37,617 nt of DNA from CAYNQN01 sp964530525 (GTDB taxonomy: Bacteria; Actinomycetota; Acidimicrobiia; Acidimicrobiales; Acidimicrobilacustridaceae), in NCBI GenBank assembly GCA_964530525.1, contig CAZHBH010000016.1, forward strand, positions 1 through 37,617, read 5' to 3'. Every line of letters starts with the position of its first letter. Position 1 is the stretch's first letter. Positions 25,282 through 33,318 of the stretch are shown piece after piece. The translations under genes and the position numbers were made by a program. The notes beneath the pieces are model-generated. The model saw nothing but the letters and a program-made list of their open reading frames with translations, did no database searches and had not been told where the DNA came from.

Positions 25282-25353
25282 TTGACCTGGTGGAGGACAG
25301 TGGCATAAAGTGGCACGAAGTGGGGGTAAGAGGTAGGCCTGGACCCCAAGTGG
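25282..25353 (+). promoter_or_regulatory. mraZ promoter with five MraZ boxes in 10-bp register
   Basis: TTGACC (25282-25287) and CATAAA (25304-25309), 16 bases apart, form a good vegetative promoter. TGG trinucleotides start at exactly 25291, 25301, 25311, 25321 and 25351, each preceded by AG or GG, so (A/G)GTGG boxes recur every 10 bp with two register positions skipped. MraZ is known to bind GTGG-type direct repeats separated by 5 bases upstream of its own gene. The boxes overlap the -10, which fits autorepression. Confidence 0.8.
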
Positions 25354-25371
25354 AGAGGGAGCAGAGGACGC

Positions 25372-25791
25372 GTGTTCGTCGGGACGTTCGAGCACTCGCT
25401 CGACGAGAAGGGCCGTGTGGTCCTCCCCTCCGCCTTCCGGGCGCAGCTGGCCGAGCGCGGCTACCTCTCGCAGCTCGACACCTGCCTGGGCCTGTGGACC
25501 GAGGAGGGCTTCGCCGACGTCACGGAGCGCCTGACCAGCAAGATCAGGGAGGGCCTGGCGCCACAGGGCGCCCTGCGGTCGTTCGCTGCGAACGCCCACG
25601 AGGTGCGCCCCGACTCCCAGGGGCGCATCACCATCCCCCAGAGGCTTCGGGCCTTCGCAGGCCTCGAACGCGACACGATCCTCATCGGCAACGTCGGCCG
25701 CGCGGAGATATGGGATGCCTCCCGATGGGCAGCCCTCTCGGCCGAGGCCGACGAGAGCCTCAGCCAGGCGGTCACCGCCCTAGGCCTATGA
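25372..25791 (+). CDS. mraZ: MraZ, transcriptional regulator of the dcw cluster
   Basis: A 139-residue DNA-binding protein made of two SpoVT/AbrB-like halves: VGTFEHSLDEKGRVVLPSAF with the first DxxGR, and VRPDSQGRITIPQRLRAFAG with the second. It forms ring-shaped oligomers that bind repeated GTGG boxes, five of which lie just upstream. GTG 25372 has AGAGG 4 bases and GGGAG 10 bases upstream. It leads the cell-wall and division cluster and is separated from rsmH by a structured leader. Confidence 0.96.
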   Translation: MFVGTFEHSLDEKGRVVLPSAFRAQLAERGYLSQLDTCLGLWTEEGFADVTERLTSKIREGLAPQGALRSFAANAHEVRPDSQGRITIPQRLRAFAGLERDTILIGNVGRAEIWDASRWAALSAEADESLSQAVTALGL

Positions 25792-25825
25792 CCTCAACAT
25801 GCACACACCAGGACAACGAGGTAGC

Positions 25826-25951
25826 GCTCGCTCATCCGCAGCCTCCCGGGAGGCACGATGGAAGGCTCCTACTCCGCCCGCTTCCCATCGAGCTCGATCG
25901 GGGAGAAATCCCGACGTGCGCCGTCGCCCGGGAGGCTGCAGGTGAGCGAGC
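25826..25951 (+). ncRNA. Structured leader of rsmH, candidate mraW RNA motif
   Basis: A long-range stem joins 25826-25850 to 25927-25951: GCTCGCTC/GAGCGAGC and GCAGCCTCCCGGG/CCCGGGAGGCTGC, joined by ATCC/AGGT with one wobble and one mismatch, so 24 of 25 positions can pair. Inside are a second stem GCACG (25853-25857)/CGTGC (25915-25919) and a hairpin at 25881-25905 (CTTCCC/GGGGAG plus ATCG/CGAT with an AGCT loop). A conserved actinobacterial mraW RNA motif is known at this place; I infer membership from position and structure, not from a model search. A short ORF runs through it. Confidence 0.65.
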
Positions 25952-26001
25952 ACCTCGCTGCCGGCGTGGCAGCTCAGGCCTCAGAGCCGGGTCGACCGTG
26001 A
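25858..26001 (+). CDS. Possible 47-residue leader ORF coupled to rsmH
   Basis: GGGAGG at 25848-25853 lies 4 bases before ATG 25858, the best ribosome site in this gap, and the ORF runs open to TGA 25999-26001, which overlaps the rsmH GTG (25998-26000). The peptide begins MEGSYSARFPSSSIGEKSRR. rsmH has no good site of its own. Its ribosome site is part of the long stem, so pairing could hide it. Third-position GC is lower than in neighbouring genes, which counts against strong coding selection. Function would be translational coupling or leader regulation. Confidence 0.4.
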   Translation: MEGSYSARFPSSSIGEKSRRAPSPGRLQVSEHLAAGVAAQASEPGRP

Positions 26002-26972
26002 GCTCCGAGGGGCGTCCCTTCGCCCACCGACCGGTCATGGCCGACGAGGTGGTCGAGGCGTTCGCCCCCGTTCCCCCCGGGCTGGTGGTCGATGCCACGG
26101 TCGGCGCGGGAGGGCACGCCCGCCTCATCCTCGATGCCCATCCCCACCTCGGGGTCGTGGGGATCGACCAGGACGGCGACGCGCTGGCTGCAGCTGCCGG
26201 CGAGCTGGCGCCGTTCGGCCACCGGGTTCGCCTCGTGCGAGCCCGCTTCGATCACCTCGCCGAGGTCCTCAACGAAGAGGGCCTCGGCGAGGTCCGCTCG
26301 CGCGACGAGGCCCCCGGCGCCAGCGGCGTCCTCTTCGATCTGGGGGTCAGCTCGCCCCAGCTCGACCGGCCCGAGCGCGGCTTCAGCTACCGCGAGGACG
26401 GTCCCCTCGACATGCGGATGGACACCCGGGGTGGCCTGACCGCTGCAGACGTGGTGAACGGGTACCCCCAGAGCGAGCTGGCCCGGATCCTGGCGCGCAA
26501 CGCCGACGAGCGCTTCGCGAGCCGCATAGCTGCGGCGATCGTGGCTGCTCGGCCGATATCCGGTACGGCGGAGCTCGCCGACGTCGTGCGCGGCGCCATC
26601 CCGGCCCCGGCGCGCAGGCGCGGGGGCCATCCGGCCAAGAGGACGTTCCAGGCCGTGCGCATGGAGGTCAACGAGGAGCTGCCCAGCCTCGAGAGGGCCC
26701 TGGCGGTGGCCATCGACGCCCTCGCCCCGAAGGGGCGCTGCGTGGTCATCTCGTACCACTCCGGAGAGGATCGCCTGGTCAAAGATGTGTTCTCGCAGGC
26801 GGCCACAGGCGGGTGCACGTGCCCGCCAGGCCTTCCGTGCGCATGCGGGGCGGTTCCCACGGTCCGGCTCGTCCGGGCCGCGAAGCGACCCACCGCGGGC
26901 GAGGTCGAGGCGAACCCCAGGGCCAGCAGCGCTCGCATGCGAGTGGTCGAGCGACTGGGGCCACGACGGTGA
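25998..26972 (+). CDS. rsmH: 16S rRNA (cytosine1402-N4)-methyltransferase
   Basis: Methylates N4 of C1402 in 16S rRNA using S-adenosylmethionine; formerly mraW. It has 324 residues with the family blocks HRPVMADEVVEAF, VDATVGAGGHARLIL (SAM loop), GIDQDGDAL, FDLGVSSPQLDRPERGFSY, DGPLDMRMD, PAKRTFQAVRMEVNEEL and VISYHSGEDRLVKD. GTG 25998 overlaps the end of a short leader ORF, and the stop overlaps the ftsL start as GTGA. Confidence 0.96.
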   Translation: MSSEGRPFAHRPVMADEVVEAFAPVPPGLVVDATVGAGGHARLILDAHPHLGVVGIDQDGDALAAAAGELAPFGHRVRLVRARFDHLAEVLNEEGLGEVRSRDEAPGASGVLFDLGVSSPQLDRPERGFSYREDGPLDMRMDTRGGLTAADVVNGYPQSELARILARNADERFASRIAAAIVAARPISGTAELADVVRGAIPAPARRRGGHPAKRTFQAVRMEVNEELPSLERALAVAIDALAPKGRCVVISYHSGEDRLVKDVFSQAATGGCTCPPGLPCACGAVPTVRLVRAAKRPTAGEVEANPRASSARMRVVERLGPRR

Positions 26973-27430
26973 CCCCCACCCTCAACGCCGCAAGGCAGGC
27001 CGCCGCCGTGAGGACGGCCCCCAGCCGGCGGTCGTCGGCGACGGCGCCCCGGCCGGCGCGGCGTGCACCGTCCACCGCACCCCGCCGAGGCACCGAGCGG
27101 CCACGGCTCAGGGTCGTCAGGCCCAGGCGACTCCACGGGATCGCCACGGGCAGAGTGGGCTTGATCGCCGGCCTGCTGCTGTTCGTCGTGCTCTTCAGCC
27201 TCGTCGCGTTCCAGACCGTACTCATCGGCGCCCAGGCCCGCGTCGACGAGATGCAGGGCCGGGTCCAGAGCCAGGAGGAGCGCAACCGCGATCTGGCCAT
27301 AGAGATCGCCGACCTGCGCTCGCCCGAGCGGGTGACGGTGACCGCCAAGGAGCGCCTGGACATGATCGAGCCCGGCTCGGTGACGTTCCTGCGCTCGGGT
27401 TCCGACCAGGCCGTCGCGACCACGCCGTGA
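26969..27430 (+). CDS. ftsL: FtsL-like cell division protein
   Basis: A 153-residue bitopic protein: a basic Arg/Pro/Ala-rich cytoplasmic tail of about 60 residues, one membrane helix (VGLIAGLLLFVVLFSLVAFQ) and an extracytoplasmic coiled coil (ARVDEMQGRVQSQEERNRDL, then LRSPERVTVTAKERL). Size, topology and place between rsmH and ftsI identify FtsL, the partner of FtsQ and of a DivIC protein in activating septal synthesis. The GTG overlaps the rsmH stop; an open frame upstream of it is only the shadow of rsmH. Confidence 0.85.
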   Translation: MTPTLNAARQAAAVRTAPSRRSSATAPRPARRAPSTAPRRGTERPRLRVVRPRRLHGIATGRVGLIAGLLLFVVLFSLVAFQTVLIGAQARVDEMQGRVQSQEERNRDLAIEIADLRSPERVTVTAKERLDMIEPGSVTFLRSGSDQAVATTP

Positions 27431-27505
27431 CGCCAGCGCCATGAGCCCGCGCGTCCACCCCAGCCCCTCCGATCCACGCCAGTCGCCCGAATCGGACGGG
27501 GCGCC

Positions 27506-29437
27506 GTGAGCGCCCGCGTCCATCGGACCCGCCTGCTGTGGGTCTTGGCCGTCGCCCTCGTGGGCTTCGTGGTGGTCGTATCCCGCCTCGCCGACCTCCA
27601 GTTGCTCAACGCCGACCGGTACCAGCAGGTGGGCACCGAGCAGCGCGTGTACTCGCAGACCCTCGCGGCCGAGCGCGGCAGCATCTACGACCGGAACGGG
27701 GCGGAGCTCGTGATCTCCAAGCCGTCCTACTCGGTCTTCGCGGACCCGGGCATCATCACCGACCCCTCGGCTGCCGCTGCCACCGTGGCGCCGATCCTCG
27801 GGCTGGAGCGAGATGAGGTGGAGTCGAAGATGCGAGGTGAAGGCCGCTTCGCCTACCTCGCTCGCAAGGTCGACGAGTCCACGGCCCAGCAGGTGGACGA
27901 GCTCGGCCTGGTCGGGGTGGCCCTGGTCGAGGAGTCGAGCCGCCACCGGCCTGCCGGGCCGCTCGCCCGTTCGGTGCTCGGCCTGGTCGACATCGACAAC
28001 ACGGGCCTCTCGGGCCTGGAGGCCCAGTACGGCGATGCCCTCTCCGGGACCCCGGGGAGCGTGCACTTCGAGCGCGGTGCCGACGGCAGGACCATCGCCG
28101 TCGGCGACCACCAGGTGGTCCCCGCCGTGAAGGGTGACGACCTGATCCTGACCCTCGACCGTTCGATCCAGTACGAGGCCGAGAAGATCCTGGCCGAGCA
28201 GGTGGCCGAGAGCAACGCCAAGGGCGGCATGGCGATCGTCTCGCGGCCGGACACCGGTGAGATCCTCGCCATGGCGAACGTGGCGCGCGACCCCGAGACC
28301 AAGGAGGTGATGATCGCCTACAACAACGCAGCGGTCACCACCACCTACGAGCCCGGCTCGGTGATCAAGATGATCACGACGGCGGCGGCGCTGGAGCACC
28401 ACGTCGTCACCCCCGACACCGTCGTGTCCATCCCGCCGGAGCTGCCCGTGGCCGACGCCGTGTTCACCGACGCGGAGCCCCATGGCTGGGAGTCGTGGTC
28501 GGTCGCCGACATCCTCACGCACTCCTCCAACATCGGGACCATCAAGGTGGCCCAAGAGGTGGGCAAGCAGTCGCTCCACGAGATGCTCAGCAAGTTCGGG
28601 ATCGGCAGGCCCACCACGCTCGGCTTCCCGAACGAGCAGCCGGGGCACCTCCCCGATCCCGACGAGTGGTGGGACACGTCGATAGCGAGCATCGCGATCG
28701 GACACGGCGCGTCCGTCACCCCGTTGCAGATGCTCCAGGCCTACAACGTGATCGCCAACGGTGGGATCTACGTCGAGCCCAGGCTCGTGACCGCAACGGT
28801 CGACGCAGAGGGCCGCAGGACGCCCGCCCCGTACGCGGAGGGCCACCGCGTCGTCTCGTCCGAGACCGCCAACCAGCTCAACCTCATCCTTCGCAGGGTG
28901 GTCTCCGAGGGCACGGGGAAGCTCGCATCGGTCAACGGCTACACCCCTGCGGGTAAGACCGGCACCTCGTGGAAGGCGCAGTCGAACGGCACCTACGTGG
29001 ACTCCAACGGCGTCACGCAGTACCAGTCGACCTTCGTGGGCTTCGTCCCCGCGGAGCAGCCAGCCCTCTCGGTGATCGTGGTGATCGACGAGCCGAAGCG
29101 CAACGGCTACTCCGGCGGGGCGGTCGCAGCGCCGGCCTTCTCCTCCATCGCCTCCTTCGCGCTCCGCCACCTGTCGGTTCCGCCGCCTGCCACCGACATC
29201 GCGAACGGCCGTGCGCCTGTGAGCCCCGTCGACGGCGAGCGGGTCGTCGAGGAGGCATCCGACGTCGTGCGCAGGGATGCGGACGGCAAGGTGCAGGGCT
29301 TCCCCGCCGGCCGACTCCCGACCTCGTCCAGCACCACCACCACCGTCCCTCCGGCCCAGGGCCCGGCCTCGCCCAGCTCCACCGGCAGCTCCTCAGCTGG
29401 CAACGCTGCGTCCGGGCGATCCGGCGCGCACGGCTGA
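27506..29437 (+). CDS. ftsI: Penicillin-binding protein, septal transpeptidase FtsI (PBP3)
   Basis: Class B PBP of 643 residues cross-linking peptidoglycan at the septum. One N-terminal anchor (LLWVLAVALVGFVVVVSRLA), a dimerisation domain beginning AERGSIYDRNG, then the transpeptidase: active-site serine in EPGSVIKM (SxxK), HSSN (SxN) and AGKTGTSWKA (KTG). The C-terminus ends in a Ser/Thr/Pro-rich tail with no PASTA domain. The GTG at 27506 has GGACGGGG a few bases upstream. It is followed 22 bases later by murE. Confidence 0.95.
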   Translation: MSARVHRTRLLWVLAVALVGFVVVVSRLADLQLLNADRYQQVGTEQRVYSQTLAAERGSIYDRNGAELVISKPSYSVFADPGIITDPSAAAATVAPILGLERDEVESKMRGEGRFAYLARKVDESTAQQVDELGLVGVALVEESSRHRPAGPLARSVLGLVDIDNTGLSGLEAQYGDALSGTPGSVHFERGADGRTIAVGDHQVVPAVKGDDLILTLDRSIQYEAEKILAEQVAESNAKGGMAIVSRPDTGEILAMANVARDPETKEVMIAYNNAAVTTTYEPGSVIKMITTAAALEHHVVTPDTVVSIPPELPVADAVFTDAEPHGWESWSVADILTHSSNIGTIKVAQEVGKQSLHEMLSKFGIGRPTTLGFPNEQPGHLPDPDEWWDTSIASIAIGHGASVTPLQMLQAYNVIANGGIYVEPRLVTATVDAEGRRTPAPYAEGHRVVSSETANQLNLILRRVVSEGTGKLASVNGYTPAGKTGTSWKAQSNGTYVDSNGVTQYQSTFVGFVPAEQPALSVIVVIDEPKRNGYSGGAVAAPAFSSIASFALRHLSVPPPATDIANGRAPVSPVDGERVVEEASDVVRRDADGKVQGFPAGRLPTSSSTTTTVPPAQGPASPSSTGSSSAGNAASGRSGAHG

Positions 29438-29459
29438 GCGACGGGTCGGAGCTGCCGAG

Positions 29460-30911
29460 ATGCGCCTCGAAGAGGTCGTCGGGGACGTAGGTGGAGCTCG
29501 CCTGCACGGCGAGGCTGGCACGGAGGTGGGCGGCATCGCCTACCACTCGGAGCGGGTTTCCCCCTCCGACCTGTTCTGCTGCATCCCCGGTGCTCGTTCC
29601 GACGGGCACGACCACGCTGCCCAGGCCGTGCAGGCCGGGGCGAGCTCCCTGCTGGTCGAACGGCACCTCCCCGTCGACGTCCCTCAGGTGGTCGTCCCCG
29701 ACACCCGCGCCGCGATGGCGCTGTGCGCCTCCACCTTCTACGGCCATCCCTCCCGGGACATGGTGGTGGTGGGCATCACGGGCACCAACGGCAAGACGAC
29801 CACCGCCCACCTCCTGGGGTGGGTCCTCGGATCTGTGGAGGGAGGCGGCAAGGTGAGGGTGATGGGAACCCTCACCGGCGTTCGCACCACTCCCGAGGCG
29901 CCCGACCTGCAGGCCCAACTGGCGGCCTGGAGGGCGGAAGGGGTCACCCACGTCGCGATGGAGGTGTCGTCGCACGCCCTGGAGCTGCGCCGGGTAGACG
30001 GTATGGCGTTCGCGGTGGCGGTGTTCACCAACCTCAGCCGTGACCACCTCGACTTCCACCAGTCGATGGAGTCGTACTTCGCCGCCAAGGCCAGGCTGTT
30101 CGAGCCGGAGCTGTCCGCTCTGGGGGTGGTGAACCTCGACAGCCCCCACGGCCGCCTCCTGCGCGACGCCTCCGCCATCCCCGTGGTCGGCTACTCGATG
30201 GACATGGCCACCGACCTCGAGGTGGGCCCGAAGGCGAGCAGCTTCGGTTGGCGCGGGCAAAGGGTGGAGCTCGGCCTCGGAGGCCGCTTCAACGTCTCGA
30301 ACGCGCTCGCTGCAGCGGAGGTGGCGGTCGCCCTGGGAGCGGACCCCGAGCCCGTGGCGGCTGCTCTCGCCACCGCACCCGGGGTCCCCGGCCGCTTCGA
30401 GGTCATCGACGAAGGTCAGGACTTCTCCGTGGTGGTGGACTACGCCCACACGCCGGACGGCCTCGAGCAAGTGCTCGCCGCTGTCGGGGAGGCGACGGCG
30501 CCGGGAGGATCGGTCGTCGTGGTCTTCGGTTGCGGAGGCGAGCGCGACGCGACGAAGCGCCCCCTCATGGGCGAGGTCGCCGCCAGGATGGCCGATCGAG
30601 TGGTCCTCACGGCCGACAACTCCCGCAGCGAGAGCACGCGAGCCATCATCGAGGCCGTGGAGCAGGGCTTCGACAGCGTCGTGGCGCAAGAGGAGAGGGG
30701 TCGCCGAGCGCGCGAGCTCGTCGTGGAGCCCGACCGGAGGGCGGCCGTGGCCGAGGCGCTGCGCGGGGCTCGCCCCGGCGACGCGGTGCTGCTGGCCGGC
30801 AAGGGTCACGAGGACACCCTCACGATCGGCGACGAGGTCGTCGCCTTCGACGACCGTGCGGTGGCCCGCGAGGAGCTCCGGCGCCTCCTGGGCGACGGAG
30901 GAGCGTCGTGA
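29460..30911 (+). CDS. murE: UDP-MurNAc-tripeptide synthetase
   Basis: Adds the third amino acid, probably meso-diaminopimelate, to UDP-MurNAc-L-Ala-D-Glu. Length 483. ATP loop GITGTNGKTTTAHLLGW, carbamylated-lysine region and substrate motifs MEVSSHALELRRVDG, FTNLSRDHLDFH, DYAHTPDGLEQVL and LAGKGHEDT are present. The diaminopimelate-binding DNPR motif reads DNSR (ADNSRSES): the arginine is kept but proline is replaced by serine. GGAG lies 8 bases before ATG 29460. The stop overlaps mraY directly; murF, normally between them, is missing. Confidence 0.95.
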   Translation: MRLEEVVGDVGGARLHGEAGTEVGGIAYHSERVSPSDLFCCIPGARSDGHDHAAQAVQAGASSLLVERHLPVDVPQVVVPDTRAAMALCASTFYGHPSRDMVVVGITGTNGKTTTAHLLGWVLGSVEGGGKVRVMGTLTGVRTTPEAPDLQAQLAAWRAEGVTHVAMEVSSHALELRRVDGMAFAVAVFTNLSRDHLDFHQSMESYFAAKARLFEPELSALGVVNLDSPHGRLLRDASAIPVVGYSMDMATDLEVGPKASSFGWRGQRVELGLGGRFNVSNALAAAEVAVALGADPEPVAAALATAPGVPGRFEVIDEGQDFSVVVDYAHTPDGLEQVLAAVGEATAPGGSVVVVFGCGGERDATKRPLMGEVAARMADRVVLTADNSRSESTRAIIEAVEQGFDSVVAQEERGRRARELVVEPDRRAAVAEALRGARPGDAVLLAGKGHEDTLTIGDEVVAFDDRAVAREELRRLLGDGGAS

Positions 30912-31942
30912 CGAGGATGCTCGCCGCCGCGGCGATATCGCTGGTGCTCGCGCTGGTGGGCACCAAGTTCCTCCTGACGTTCCTCCAGCGGCGTCAGATC
31001 GGCCAGCCCATACGCGAGGACGGACCCGAGGGCCACATAACCAAGGCGGGCACGCCGACGATGGGCGGGGTGGCCCTGGTGGCCGCAGCCGGCCTGGGCT
31101 GGGTGATCAGCGACCTGTTCGGGGGGACGTTCACCCGGCGGGGGATCATCATCATGCTCACCATCGGGCTTGCGGCGCTGGTGGGCCTCGTCGACGACGG
31201 GCTCAAGGTCTTCCGGGCCCGCAACCTCGGCCTGAACAAGAGGGCGAAGATGGTCGGCCTGCTGATCGTGGCGGTGACCTTCGTGGTGCTGCAGCTCGAC
31301 CAGACCCACGTGAACACGACTCTCTCGTTCACCCGCTACGACTATCCCGGGATCGAGCTGGGTCAGCTCGGCTGGTCGTTGCTCGCGATCCTGCTCATCT
31401 TGTCTGCGACCAACGCCGTCAACATCACCGACGGGCTCGACGGGCTGGCGTCCGGTGCGGCGATATTCGGCTTCGGTGCCTTCTCTATCGTCTGCTTCGT
31501 CGGCTTCCGGCACCAGGAGATCTACGGCGACCAGAGCTTCCTCGACCTGGCGGTGATAGCGGCGGCCATGCTCGGGGCATGCGCCGGCTTCCTCTGGTGG
31601 AACGCCGCCCCAGCGCGGATCTTCATGGGCGACACCGGGTCGCTGGCCATCGGCGCCGCCCTGGCGACCCTCGCCCTCGGCACCAACACGCAGCTGCTCC
31701 TCGTCATAGTCGGTGGCCTGTTCGTCGCCGAGACGACATCGGTGATCTTGCAGGTGGGAGCGTTCAGGATCTTCGGAAGGCGGATCTTCCGCATGGCGCC
31801 CCTCCACCACCACTTCGAGCTCATGGGTTGGCCCGAGACCACGGTGATCGTTCGCCTCTGGATAGTCGCCGGGCTGTTCACCGCCATAGGCGTCGGCATC
31901 TTCTACGCCGACTTCATCAGCATCCCGGGTGTGATCGAGTGA
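30908..31942 (+). CDS. mraY: Phospho-MurNAc-pentapeptide transferase
   Basis: Polytopic membrane enzyme of 344 residues making lipid I from UDP-MurNAc-pentapeptide and undecaprenyl phosphate. Key motifs: GHITKAGTPTMGG, the metal/lipid site GLVDDGLKVF, NAVNITDGLDGL, FMGDTGSLAIG and APLHHHFELMGWPE. About ten membrane helices. GTG 30908 overlaps the murE stop. murD, expected next, is absent. Confidence 0.96.
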   Translation: MTRMLAAAAISLVLALVGTKFLLTFLQRRQIGQPIREDGPEGHITKAGTPTMGGVALVAAAGLGWVISDLFGGTFTRRGIIIMLTIGLAALVGLVDDGLKVFRARNLGLNKRAKMVGLLIVAVTFVVLQLDQTHVNTTLSFTRYDYPGIELGQLGWSLLAILLILSATNAVNITDGLDGLASGAAIFGFGAFSIVCFVGFRHQEIYGDQSFLDLAVIAAAMLGACAGFLWWNAAPARIFMGDTGSLAIGAALATLALGTNTQLLLVIVGGLFVAETTSVILQVGAFRIFGRRIFRMAPLHHHFELMGWPETTVIVRLWIVAGLFTAIGVGIFYADFISIPGVIE

Positions 31943-32103
31943 GGACCACCGATCCCCGAGGCCGGGGAGGCGACGGCGCCGGCAGGCGGACTCGGCGGCG
32001 TGGTGCGCCGGCGGCCCGACCTTCCACGGCATCCCTCAGGCGAGCGCGCCCCCGGAGCAGACTTGGACCCCGTGAGCGCCCGCCGAGCTTCGATGAGCGT
32101 GCG

Positions 32104-33318
32104 ATGACCGCACGCTCCCGTGCGGGCAGGGGTGGCGCCGCAGCGACCACCTCGACGCGCGTCCGGTCCAGGTCGGCAACCGACGAGCAGCGTCGGGACC
32201 AACTCGAAGGGAGGGCGTCGAACCCCTTCTTGGGGCTCCTCGCGATCGTCGTCATCCTCAACCTGGTCGGCCTGGTGATGGTCCTTTCGGCTTCGTCGGT
32301 CGACTCCCTCGAGGAGTACGGGTCGAGCTGGTACCAGTTCCAGCGCCAGCTGCTGTGGCTGGCGATCGGTGCCGTGGCCCTGTTCGTGACGTTCAAGGTG
32401 GACTACAGGGTCTGGCGCCGGCTCGCCCCCGTCTTCCTGGGCGTCGCCGTGCTGCTGCTGGTGCTCGTGCTGGTGCCGGGCCTCGGGCTGGAGGTGAACG
32501 GAGCCTCCCGTTGGCTCGGCTGGGGGCACGCTCGCATCCAGCCTTCGGAGATCGCGAAGCTTGCCCTCCTCGTGTTCGTCGCGGACCTCCTCGCCCGACG
32601 TGCCCACCGCATCACGGAGTCGAGGCTCAGCTTCCGACCCGCTGTGACCGTGCTCGCGATGGTCGTGGGCCTCGTGATGCTCCAGCCCAACCTCGGGACC
32701 TCGGTGATCATCGCCGTCATCGTCTTGGTGCTGATGTTCGTCTCCGGGGTCCCCATCAAGCCCCTGGCAGCCCTCGGAGCCGTCGGCGTCGGCCTGGCGG
32801 GCATCGCCGCCATCCTCGAGCCCTACCGGTTCCGGCGCCTGCTCGCCTTCACCGATCCTTGGCAGGATCCCCTGGTGACGGGCTACCAGACCATCCAGGC
32901 CCAGGTGGGCATCGCCAACGGCGGGCTCATGGGTGCGGGCCTGGGCGAGGGTCGCTCGAAGTGGGGGTTCTTGCCCGAGCCCCACAACGACTTCATCTTC
33001 GCGGTGATCGCAGAGGAGATGGGCCTGGTCGGCGGGCTGGTGCTGATAGGGCTCTTCGCCGCCTTCGGGGTCCTGGGGGTGAGGGCGGCGCTCAGGGCAC
33101 CGGACCGCTTCGGAATGCTCGTGGCCGCCGGGGTGACGGCGTGGGTCCTCGTGCAGGCCTTCGTGAACGTGGGCGCCGTGGTGGGCGTCCTGCCCATAAC
33201 GGGCGTGCCGCTGCCGTTCGTCTCGTTCGGTGGCTCGTCGCTGATAATCCTCATGGCCGCAGCGGGCTTGCTGCTCAACGTGGCACGCAACGGCCGCGAA
33301 GCTCCCGACCCTGCATGA
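32104..33318 (+). CDS. ftsW: Septal peptidoglycan polymerase FtsW
   Basis: SEDS-family glycosyltransferase that polymerises lipid II with FtsI. About ten helices; the family signature GVPLPFVSFGGSSLI is near the C-terminus, and HARIQPSEIAKLA, MLQPNLGTSVI and GEGRSKWGFLPEPHNDFIFA are conserved. From ATG 32104 it has 404 residues with a basic tail of about 40 residues. The frame is open back to GTG 31939, which overlaps the mraY stop as GTGA and would add 55 Arg/Pro/Gly-rich residues; third-position GC is lower there, so the shorter form is chosen with reserve. The stop overlaps the murG ATG. Confidence 0.92.
   Translation: MTARSRAGRGGAAATTSTRVRSRSATDEQRRDQLEGRASNPFLGLLAIVVILNLVGLVMVLSASSVDSLEEYGSSWYQFQRQLLWLAIGAVALFVTFKVDYRVWRRLAPVFLGVAVLLLVLVLVPGLGLEVNGASRWLGWGHARIQPSEIAKLALLVFVADLLARRAHRITESRLSFRPAVTVLAMVVGLVMLQPNLGTSVIIAVIVLVLMFVSGVPIKPLAALGAVGVGLAGIAAILEPYRFRRLLAFTDPWQDPLVTGYQTIQAQVGIANGGLMGAGLGEGRSKWGFLPEPHNDFIFAVIAEEMGLVGGLVLIGLFAAFGVLGVRAALRAPDRFGMLVAAGVTAWVLVQAFVNVGAVVGVLPITGVPLPFVSFGGSSLIILMAAAGLLLNVARNGREAPDPA

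Noticed and set aside
26387..29170. 927-codon minus-strand open frame opposite rsmH, ftsL and ftsI
   Set aside because: Shadow of three well-identified dcw genes; no domain or plausible start.
31943..32103. Remnant of murD between mraY and ftsW
   Set aside because: All three forward frames were read; none shows a Mur ligase motif such as GTxGKT or an NxxxDHLD-like block, and the stretch is too short.
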